A program made the translations under genes and the position numbers. Positions 57,808 through 64,000 of a stretch of 64,000 nucleotides of DNA are shown here, piece by piece. The notes under the pieces are model-generated. The model worked only from the letters and a program-made list of their open reading frames with translations, ran no database searches and was not told the origin of the DNA. Every line of letters starts with the position of its first letter. The stretch's first letter is position 1. This DNA comes from Bacillota bacterium (GTDB taxonomy: Bacteria; Bacillota; Dethiobacteria; Dethiobacterales; Dethiobacteraceae): the NCBI GenBank assembly GCA_012800795.1, contig JAAZIQ010000060.1, positions 1 through 64,000 of the forward strand, given 5' to 3'.

Positions 57808-59019
57808 TTAAGACAGCTGAAAATAATCATGAATAGCTTCTGCTGCTTTTTGTAAATGTTTAGCAGCTATTAAACAAGATATTTTTATCTCTGATGTGGA
57901 AATAATTTCTATGTTAATCCCGGCTGAAGCAAGAGCCTGAAACATACCTGCCGCCACGCCGGTATGGTGAATCATGCCGGCTCCTACAACTGATATTTTA
58001 GCAACATTGCTTTGATGGCGCAATTCTTTTGCTCCAATTTTTCTGACTAACGGTTCCAGCACCCTTTGCACTTTGACAAAGTCGGCTTTAGCCACGGTAA
58101 AAAGAATATCGTTTTCACCGTTCCTGTGGATGCTTTGTACAATTAAATCAACATTAACGCCGGCTTCAGCCACAGCGGAAAAAATAGTGGCAGCAACTCC
58201 CGGTTGGTCAGGCACCCCCATCAAGGCAAATTTTACCTGATCCTCGTCGCAAGCAATCCCGCTAATAACCGTTCCTTTTTCCACTGATGCCGCCTCCTTT
58301 ACCAGTGTTCCTTTCCCCTCATGAAAACTCGAGCGAACATGTATTACCACCTGATGTTCTTTGGCACACTCCACTGCCCTTGGATGAAGGACTTTTGCTC
58401 CTAGGCTGGCCAATTCCAGCATTTCATCATAAGTAATTTCTTCAAGCCTCCTGGCCTTGGGCACCACACGTGGATCAACTGTATAAACACCATCCACATC
58501 AGTATATATTTCACAATAATCAGCACCAATAGCAGCAGCTAGTGCCACAGCCGTAGTATCTGATCCCCCACGTCCCAGAGTTTGAATTTCTCCGCCGGCA
58601 TTTACCCCCTGAAAACCGGCTACAACGGCTATCTTTCCTGCAGCCAAGGCCTGCAAAACTTTAGCTGCTTCAAACCTGCAAATACGGGCATTTGTATGAG
58701 TGCCCGAAGTCATCACTCCAGCTTGGGCACCTGTAAAAGAAATGGCTTCACAACCTAACTTGTGCAGTGCCATGGTCAGCAGAGCTATACTGATTTGTTC
58801 CCCGGTAGAAAGCAGCATCGCCAACTCACGTTCTGGCGGAAAAGATGTGATTTGTTCAGCCAAAGATAATAACTCATCCGTAGCATCCCCCATCGCCGAA
58901 ACTACCACCGCCACTTCATTCCCATTAGACGCAGTCTGTGCCACCCTGCGTGCCACATTAAAAATCCTCTCCACGTTTGCAACTGAAGAACCACCATATT
59001 TTTGTACAATACGAGCCAT
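57808..59019 (-). CDS. lysC: Aspartate kinase
   Basis: ATG at 59019 is 8 bp after GGAGG. The ATG two codons earlier is too close to it. The 403-residue protein has VQKYGGSSVAN (~5-15), AQAGVMTSGTHTNARI, GRGGSDTTAVALAAAIGADYCEIYTDVDGVYTVDPR and two C-terminal ACT domains (~265-400). The ACT pair gives allosteric feedback by lysine or threonine. It starts the aspartate pathway. It is probably co-transcribed with hom and the ACT-domain gene. Confidence 0.95.
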   Translation of the reverse strand: MARIVQKYGGSSVANVERIFNVARRVAQTASNGNEVAVVVSAMGDATDELLSLAEQITSFPPERELAMLLSTGEQISIALLTMALHKLGCEAISFTGAQAGVMTSGTHTNARICRFEAAKVLQALAAGKIAVVAGFQGVNAGGEIQTLGRGGSDTTAVALAAAIGADYCEIYTDVDGVYTVDPRVVPKARRLEEITYDEMLELASLGAKVLHPRAVECAKEHQVVIHVRSSFHEGKGTLVKEAASVEKGTVISGIACDEDQVKFALMGVPDQPGVAATIFSAVAEAGVNVDLIVQSIHRNGENDILFTVAKADFVKVQRVLEPLVRKIGAKELRHQSNVAKISVVGAGMIHHTGVAAGMFQALASAGINIEIISTSEIKISCLIAAKHLQKAAEAIHDYFQLS

Positions 59020-59033
59020 CGCCATTACCTCCG

Positions 59034-60323
59034 CTATTCTACAACACGTAAAATACTGTTGATGCTGCGAATGGCCTCCATAGCACGTAAGCTGGAGATG
59101 GCCTGCATAAAATTTCCCTCTTTGACATCATGGGTTACCAGAACTATTTCCGCTGTTTTTTCTACACTCCGCTTTTGTATAATCCTATCTAAACTAACGT
59201 CGGCATTACCAAAGGCTGCCGCCAGCTGTGCAAAAACGCCCGGCTCATCCTTTGCCTTAAGACGCACATAGAAACGCGAAGATTGTGCTGCCAGAGAGAT
59301 AATGGGTTTTTCAGTAAAGGTTGCTTCTAAAATACCATTTTGTACTTCTTTTTTTATTGCTCGGGCTGCTTCCATAATATCGCCGCAGACGGCACTACCG
59401 GTCGGCAGGGCACCTGCACCACGTCCATAGAGCATGACCTCACCCACTGCATCCCCTTCTAAAAAGACAGCATTAAACTCATTTTTTACTGCTGCCAACG
59501 GATGAGATTGAGGGATTAAGGTCGGATGTACCCGCAAACTTAAACCATTCTGCTTTTCCTCACCTATGGCCAGCAGTTTGATAGCATAACCTAATTCTTG
59601 AGCATAACGGATATCTCGCAACTTTACTTCGGTTATTCCTTCCACATGGATATCATCCATTTTTATCCTACTGGAAAAAGCTAAAGAAGCCATAATGTTT
59701 AGTTTATAAGCAGCATCCCACCCCTCTATGTCAGAAGCAGGATTAGCTTCCGCAAACCCTTTGGCTTGAGCTTCAGCCAAGGCAGCTTCAAACTCCATAT
59801 TTTCGCAGGACATTTTTGTAAGAATATAATTTGTTGTCCCGTTAATGATCCCCATAATTTTTACAATACGGTTTGCAGCCAAACAATTCTTTAAAGGACG
59901 AATTATGGGTATTCCTCCCCCTACGCTGGCTTCATAATAAATATTTCTTTCCTGCTCTTTGGCAATCTTTAGCAGTTCAATGCCATATTGAGCCATTAAA
60001 TCCTTATTTGCCGTCACCACAAATTTGCCGCGTTCTAAAGCAGAGGCAATTGCCCAGCGTGCTTCCTCAAGCCCGCCCATTGTTTCCACCACAATATCAA
60101 TTTCTGGATCAAGCAGCACATGGTCAAGATTGTCCGTTAAAAGCTTTTGGTCTGTCACTAGAGCACGCGGCTTAGCCAAATTCCGTACCGCTATTCTTTT
60201 TATTTCAATTTTTGCACCTAATTTACGCTCAATATCTTTACTATTTTGCGTAAGAATTTGATACACGCCGGAACCAACTGTGCCTAATCCCAATAAACCG
60301 ATTTTGATTGTTTCCTTCTTCAT
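59034..60323 (-). CDS. hom: Homoserine dehydrogenase
   Basis: ATG at 60323 lies 6 bp after AGGAGG (an ATG two codons earlier sits on the site). The 429-residue protein has the NAD(P) motif GLLGLGTVGSGVYQIL (~9-24), TANKDLMAQYG (~101-111), GGGIPIIRPLKN (~133-144), INGTTNYILTKM (~153-164) and a C-terminal ACT domain (~345-425). It reduces aspartate semialdehyde to homoserine for threonine and methionine. It sits between lysC and the ACT-domain gene. Confidence 0.95.
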   Translation of the reverse strand: MKKETIKIGLLGLGTVGSGVYQILTQNSKDIERKLGAKIEIKRIAVRNLAKPRALVTDQKLLTDNLDHVLLDPEIDIVVETMGGLEEARWAIASALERGKFVVTANKDLMAQYGIELLKIAKEQERNIYYEASVGGGIPIIRPLKNCLAANRIVKIMGIINGTTNYILTKMSCENMEFEAALAEAQAKGFAEANPASDIEGWDAAYKLNIMASLAFSSRIKMDDIHVEGITEVKLRDIRYAQELGYAIKLLAIGEEKQNGLSLRVHPTLIPQSHPLAAVKNEFNAVFLEGDAVGEVMLYGRGAGALPTGSAVCGDIMEAARAIKKEVQNGILEATFTEKPIISLAAQSSRFYVRLKAKDEPGVFAQLAAAFGNADVSLDRIIQKRSVEKTAEIVLVTHDVKEGNFMQAISSLRAMEAIRSINSILRVVE

Positions 60324-60333
60324 TTTCATCCTC

Positions 60334-60780
60334 CTAACTTTGCCCCACTATTTCCAACTTTTCTACACCATCAATTACGGTTAGCCGATCCAATAAACTC
60401 TGAACGTCTTTACGTAAACCATCTGTCTCAAAAGAAATTGAGGCATTGGCAATGCCCTGTAGGGGAATACCTTGATTAATAGTTAGTATGTTACCGCCAG
60501 CCGCTGCAATTTCATTTAAAACGGCCGAAAGTACCCCCGTTGTATGTTTAAGTATGAGAGAAATGGTAAGAATTCTACCTCTGCTTGCCTCCTGAAAGGG
60601 AAAAATATAGTTCCGATATTTATAAAAAGCGCCACGGCTAATGCCTACAGCCTGAACAGCTTCATTTACAGTGGCAGCTTTACCTTTTTTAAGCAGTTCC
60701 TTGGCTTCGGCAGTTTTGCGCAAAACTTGCGGCAGTACACGCTCCTGTACTAAATATAGCTTCTCACCGCTCTTGATCAT
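60334..60780 (-). CDS. ACT domain protein, PheB-like
   Basis: ATG at 60780 follows GGGGGGTG and gives 148 residues. An N-terminal helix-turn-helix-like part (~20-55, TVNEAVQAVGISRGAFYKYRNYIFPF) is followed by an ACT domain (~70-145, LILKHTTGVLSAVLNEIAAAGGNILTINQG). It matches the family called PheB in Bacillus, commonly adjacent to hom. It is a likely amino-acid-responsive regulator of the operon. Being the first gene, it may control hom-lysC expression through the dyads at the promoter (inference). Confidence 0.88.
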   Translation of the reverse strand: MIKSGEKLYLVQERVLPQVLRKTAEAKELLKKGKAATVNEAVQAVGISRGAFYKYRNYIFPFQEASRGRILTISLILKHTTGVLSAVLNEIAAAGGNILTINQGIPLQGIANASISFETDGLRKDVQSLLDRLTVIDGVEKLEIVGQS

Positions 60781-60796
60781 GACAATCACCCCCCTT

Positions 60797-60864
60797 TGTC
60801 TACTGCATGTAGACATTTATCTATGCATGGTGTACATTATAGCACCATGTATGTTCTTTGTAAA
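60797..60864 (-). promoter_or_regulatory. Promoter with two dyads upstream of ACT-hom-lysC
   Basis: On the minus strand TTTACA (60859-60864) and TATAAT (60836-60841) are 17 bp apart. CATGGTG..CACCATG (60826-60832 and 60843-60849) flanks the -10 box. TGTCTAC-TGCAT-GTAGACA (60797-60815) lies just downstream in the leader. Two operators at one promoter imply strong repression. Confidence 0.6.
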
Positions 60865-60872
60865 TAGCTTTT

Positions 60873-60907
60873 TAAAAAAATAAAAAACCCGCCGTGTAGA
60901 GCGGGTT
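60873..60907 (-). terminator. Terminator of the nnrD-GerS-like-LysM operon
   Basis: AACCCGC..GCGGGTT hairpin with a long T-run on the minus strand. Confidence 0.85.
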
Positions 60908-60908
60908 C

Positions 60909-61130
60909 TTATGATGGAGTGGGTAAACAAATAAAAGTACCGATCTGCAAGTTTTTGGGATCTATTCCTGGGTTTAACGCCAAAATTGCTTCTACAGTGA
61001 CGCCTTGCTCTTTAGCAATTTTAAATAAAGTATCACCGGGTGCAATTTCCAAAAATATACCTGTAGGACATACGGGCAGTTGGCCAGGACCGGGTATGAC
61101 CGGACCACCCGGTATTTCATCCATTCCCAT
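60909..61130 (-). CDS. Single-LysM-domain small protein
   Basis: This 73-residue protein has a Pro/Gly-rich N-terminus (~1-22) and one LysM domain (~26-70, [29 protein letters not shown]). It has no signal peptide. Such short LysM proteins in spore formers are often spore-coat associated (SafA/YkzQ-like). The ATG follows GGGAGGTG. It is the last gene of the nnrD operon. Confidence 0.8.
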   Translation of the reverse strand: MGMDEIPGGPVIPGPGQLPVCPTGIFLEIAPGDTLFKIAKEQGVTVEAILALNPGIDPKNLQIGTFICLPTPS

Positions 61131-61186
61131 TTTTACACCTCCCGTATCATCCTATTCAGTGCAAAAAAAGATGTGCAGATTCAAAC

Positions 61187-62209
61187 TCAAACACCCTCAG
61201 GCTCAAGCGAAGTAGCAATTTTAACCATTTCCGTAAGTGGTAATTCACCTGTAAGAATAAAACTACATTCTTCTTTTGACCACCATAAAGTGTTAAGGCT
61301 GCCATCGCTATTTTCCTGAAACAAACCGCTTCCGGAGCCAATGGGCACTTCTCTGGCAGTTCTGCTTCTATAAACAGAATCATTTTTTTTAGCCTGCTGG
61401 ATCAAAGTAAATTTTTTTAAACCTTGATAAACAAAAATCAAACGCTCGCTGCCATATTCAGAGGTATGGGAAATGGTATAAAGAGAACTTTGGGGAGGCA
61501 AATAAGTCGGAACAAAAAGAGGAAGAGTCCAATCAGCCTTCACCTCTGCCAAAGTCAATGGTTCTCTTATGCATTGGGCGCTGACTTCGCTCCCGGCAGC
61601 TTCGGTATATTCAAATAAATCATCCTGCAGTTCCGGATTTATTTCCAGTTTATGTATAGTGATATGATTTATAATTTTATCGTTTAAATAAATTTCAACC
61701 AACTTGGGAAATAAAGTTTTTTTGTCTAGATACAATTTAACAGATTCTTCAGGAAGCCGCCCAGCATAGGTTAAACAATAAGTTTTTCGCCCATTTAGCT
61801 CTTCTTCCCCGCCAAAAGTTTGGCTGCTGCTTTGACATAGCTGCTGCAAGTATTTCGTCAGCATAAAGGGCGGTGCAATTTCCCCCTCTCCACGCTCTGC
61901 ATCAAGTCGATAGTAATCGTTTAAATCTGGCTGATAAATCCAAATCTGTTCGCCATTACAAATAAAATACTGACGTTCTTCTGCAGCTGTCACTTCCACC
62001 CGCCAACGATCTGGCGCTTTATACCACTGGTTTACATGATAATTCTGTTCCCCTGCCGGACTGTAAACCTTTACCACAGCTTGAGCATAGAAACTTTCCA
62101 GTTTTTGCAGCTTCTTTTCTAGTTGTGCTGTTATTTTTTCGGCTGTAACAGCACAACCACCGAAAAATATACTTAAAAGTATTAGGCAGGCCAGCACTCT
62201 TTTCCACAA
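61187..62209 (-). CDS. LolA-like lipoprotein, GerS-like, with DUF4367-type C-terminus
   Basis: The 340-residue precursor starts at TTG after AAGGAGAG. Its lipobox is IFFGGC (Cys19). The N-terminal half is the curved LolA/LppX beta-sheet (FYAQAVVKVYSPAGEQNYHVNQWYKAPDRWRVEV). The C-terminal half (~245-335) resembles DUF4367 (PTYLPPQSSLYTISH, LIQQAKKND). In C. difficile the LolA-like GerS lipoprotein needed for cortex hydrolysis lies near an alr gene, and here alr is 3.5 kb away. That match is suggestive only. Confidence 0.8.
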   Translation of the reverse strand: MWKRVLACLILLSIFFGGCAVTAEKITAQLEKKLQKLESFYAQAVVKVYSPAGEQNYHVNQWYKAPDRWRVEVTAAEERQYFICNGEQIWIYQPDLNDYYRLDAERGEGEIAPPFMLTKYLQQLCQSSSQTFGGEEELNGRKTYCLTYAGRLPEESVKLYLDKKTLFPKLVEIYLNDKIINHITIHKLEINPELQDDLFEYTEAAGSEVSAQCIREPLTLAEVKADWTLPLFVPTYLPPQSSLYTISHTSEYGSERLIFVYQGLKKFTLIQQAKKNDSVYRSRTAREVPIGSGSGLFQENSDGSLNTLWWSKEECSFILTGELPLTEMVKIATSLEPEGV

Positions 62210-62246
62210 AACACTTCTCTCCTTTTGCGGCTTTAGATTCCCTCCG

Positions 62247-63788
62247 CTAATATTTATTTTCCTGGAGTGCCAGATATGCCTGAGGAATAAATCGTACTAA
62301 ATCACCTGCCAAAAGAGACCTTTCCCCTATTTCTTTAATCGCTAGATCTCCCGCCAGACCATGCAAAAAAGCCGCGGCTTGAGCTGCCTGTCCTGTCTTT
62401 AGTCCCTGTGCTAATAAAGAGGCAACTAAACCAGTAAGCACATCTCCACTTCCGGCAGTAGCCATACCATGATTACCGGTAGGGTTAATGGCAACAGTTC
62501 CATCCGGCTCAGCTATAATTGAGTAGGCCCCCTTCAAAATAACTGTACTGTTAAAACGTGCCGCCAACTCCCGGGCCGATTGCAAGCGGTCCCTCTGTAT
62601 CTTTGCAGCCGTTAATCCCAAGAAGCGAGCCGCCTCCCCCGGATGTGGCGTTAAAACAGTGGCTGCCTGACGCTCCTGCAGTGTCTGAGGAGCAAGTGAC
62701 AGTAAGTTTAAAGCATCGGCATCCAGCACCAAAGGGACTTTACACTCTCTAGCCAGCCCTGTCACCAATGGCAATAGTTCTTGCTTTTGCGATAAACCGG
62801 GGCCTAAAGCAACCGCCTGACATTTTTCACTCCTTTCCAAAAGAGTGGTAAGTGCCGTAGACTGTAGTTGACCGGCAGTATCGACAGGCAGCGGGATCGT
62901 TATGGCCTCTGCTGCCTGCACAGACACTATCTCCTGGATACTTTCAGGCACTGCGGCATACAATAAGCCGCAACCGCCACGTAAAGCTGCAGTGGCTGCA
63001 AGAGCCGCCGCTCCTGACATGCCGGGAGAGCCTGCCACCAGTAGTACAGTACCAAATGTACCTTTATGGCTGTCGGCAGCTCTTTCCGGTAAAAAAGATT
63101 TAATTAATTCCGGTGTCAAAAGTATTGCAGAGCCATTTTCCTCTAAAGCAGCAGGAATGCCTATTTTCTCCACATGTAATACGCCAACTCGGTCTGCACC
63201 GGGATAAAGAAAATGACCGAATTTAGGCAGCGCAAAAGTAACTGTTTCGCGCGCTTTAATTGCCGTCCCTAAAATCTGGCCTGTATCTGCACATACTCCC
63301 GACGGGATATCAACGGCCAAAACCGGAACTTTGCTTTGATTGATTGCTTGGATAATATCATAGTGAATACCACTGATTTCACGGCAGAGGCCTGTGCCAA
63401 AAAGAGCATCCACCACCAAATCTGCCTGTTGCAGTTCTGCGGTAAAGTCTGTCAGCATTTCTTTTGTTGCAACAGAATTAATTTTTGCGCCGATTTTTTT
63501 CAGGATCTTGAGATTAGTTAAAGCATCGCCACTATACTCATCTTCCCGAGCTGCCAGCCAGACAGACACCTTTTTTTCCCGGATCAGGTGCCGGGCTGCA
63601 ACAAAACCGTCTCCCCCATTATTGCCGCGCCCTGCCACCACTAAGATACGTGAACCATAATTCCCTTGACGGATAACTTTCACTAATTTTAAGCCTGCAT
63701 TTTCCATCAGCACTATGCCGGGAATACCATAATCATTAATGGCCATATTATCTATCCGGCGCATCTGGGCAGCAGATACTATCTTCAT
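62247..63788 (-). CDS. nnrD: Bifunctional NAD(P)H-hydrate epimerase/dehydratase
   Basis: This 513-residue protein joins two repair enzymes. The YjeF N-terminal epimerase (~1-215) has GNNGGDGFVAARHL (~55-68) and DALFGTGL (~126). The C-terminal YjeF dehydratase/carbohydrate-kinase fold (~230-510) has LLVAGSPGMSGAAALAATAALRGG (~245), VLDADALNLL (~353), LTPHPGEAARFLGL (~383) and GNHGMATAGSGDVLTGLVASLLAQ (~440). It repairs hydrated NAD(P)H in cells. It leads the GerS-like and LysM genes, starting at ATG after GAGGTG. Confidence 0.95.
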   Translation of the reverse strand: MKIVSAAQMRRIDNMAINDYGIPGIVLMENAGLKLVKVIRQGNYGSRILVVAGRGNNGGDGFVAARHLIREKKVSVWLAAREDEYSGDALTNLKILKKIGAKINSVATKEMLTDFTAELQQADLVVDALFGTGLCREISGIHYDIIQAINQSKVPVLAVDIPSGVCADTGQILGTAIKARETVTFALPKFGHFLYPGADRVGVLHVEKIGIPAALEENGSAILLTPELIKSFLPERAADSHKGTFGTVLLVAGSPGMSGAAALAATAALRGGCGLLYAAVPESIQEIVSVQAAEAITIPLPVDTAGQLQSTALTTLLERSEKCQAVALGPGLSQKQELLPLVTGLARECKVPLVLDADALNLLSLAPQTLQERQAATVLTPHPGEAARFLGLTAAKIQRDRLQSARELAARFNSTVILKGAYSIIAEPDGTVAINPTGNHGMATAGSGDVLTGLVASLLAQGLKTGQAAQAAAFLHGLAGDLAIKEIGERSLLAGDLVRFIPQAYLALQENKY

Positions 63789-63826
63789 AGTATCACCTCA
63801 CTAATTTTCTCCACTTCCGGCAGAAG

Positions 63827-63864
63827 TAATTATAAAAGGCGCAACTTTGCGCCTTTTATAATTA
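63827..63864 (-). terminator. Terminator after nifU
   Basis: TAATTATAAAAGGCGCA pairs with TGCGCCTTTTATAATTA in a 17-bp stem, symmetric enough to work on both strands. Confidence 0.8.
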
Positions 63865-63884
63865 CGATACCGCTTGATGTGTTT

Positions 63885-64000
63885 TTAACGTTGCTTTGCC
63901 CTATTGGCTTGGTAATTTTCTATGGCTTTTTTTAACGCATCGGCAGCAAGGTTGGAACAATGCATTTTAGGAGCAGGCAAACCGCCCAATTCCTCAGCCA
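63885..64000 (-). CDS. nifU: NifU/IscU-family Fe-S scaffold protein, 3' end only
   Basis: The last 38 codons of a minus-strand gene that begins outside the window, ending TAA 63885-63887. The peptide GGLPAPKMHCSNLAADAL is the conserved C-terminal segment of IscU/NifU scaffolds. The Cys of KMHCSNLA is the third cluster ligand. A strong terminator follows. nifS is usually upstream in such operons but is beyond the window. Confidence 0.88.
   Translation of the reverse strand, partial: AEELGGLPAPKMHCSNLAADALKKAIENYQANRAKQR

Noticed and set aside
1-64000. CRISPR arrays, insertion sequences and prophage genes
   Set aside because: No regularly spaced direct repeats, transposase or phage structural genes were found.

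Overview
The window reads as chromosomal DNA of an anaerobic, endospore-forming Firmicute (class Clostridia or a close relative). The support is SpoIIP, a SleB-type cortex hydrolase, a CotH-type spore kinase, a GerS-like lipoprotein next to alr, Firmicute cis-regulatory RNAs (preQ1-I, TPP, T-box, a Moco-type leader), strong AGGAGG ribosome sites with frequent TTG/GTG starts, and a selenocysteine-type formate dehydrogenase remnant. Species cannot be named from this window. No prophage, insertion sequence or CRISPR array was seen.

Layout. 1-3.8 kb: tRNA-Arg(CCG), then a molybdenum island holding a badly decayed selenocysteine formate dehydrogenase, a one-domain ModE-like regulator and mobB. mobB has a structured leader ending in a terminator. 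The fdh and mobB promoters both carry the same palindrome over their -35 boxes. 3.8-10.1 kb: a free-standing SecD P1-like lipoprotein, sleB, and a CotH / DUF4956 / VTC-domain module. 10.1-13.8 kb: degenerate coding-like DNA, tRNA-Arg(CCT), a lipoprotein serpin, and queF-yhhQ under a preQ1-I riboswitch. 13.8-19.1 kb: a repair operon of an Mre11-like nuclease, a Rad50/YhaN-like ATPase split by a frameshift, and recQ. 19.3-34.5 kb: a BusR-like regulator, an alpha/beta hydrolase, lemA-DUF2207, degV, an MFS carrier, a URO-D-family protein, a GntR-controlled ABC exporter operon, MATE and a PAS-GAF-PAS protein. 34.7-46.7 kb: yfcE, a frameshifted methionine-synthase-activation-domain gene, a radical SAM-PDZ protein, murC, a cluster of DnaA-box-like 9-mers, the thiL-tsaE-tsaB-rimI-tsaD operon, a PRC-barrel protein, thiM-thiW under a TPP riboswitch, and hisC. 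46.9-54.5 kb: a polysaccharide deacetylase, an unknown anchored protein, an ABC_sub_bind-type importer under a T-box whose specifier reads UUC (Phe), and spoIIP with a DUF1614-like gene. 54.7-64 kb: an unknown small gene, a C26 peptidase, mazEF, alr, lysC, hom, an ACT-domain gene, a LysM protein, a GerS/LolA-like lipoprotein, nnrD, and the 3' end of nifU.

How the parts fit. The first 3.8 kb looks like a molybdate/molybdopterin regulon whose enzyme has decayed while its regulator and cofactor gene stay intact. Four RNA-controlled units (Moco, preQ1, TPP, T-box) handle cofactors, queuosine, thiamine and aromatic amino acid uptake. lysC-hom-ACT form one aspartate-pathway operon with two dyads at its promoter. 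Several genes carry single-base lesions (the YhaN-like ATPase, the methionine-synthase-activation gene, a small gene near 31.2 kb, and fdh). Some sit in A/T runs, so sequencing error should be separated from real decay before these are called pseudogenes.
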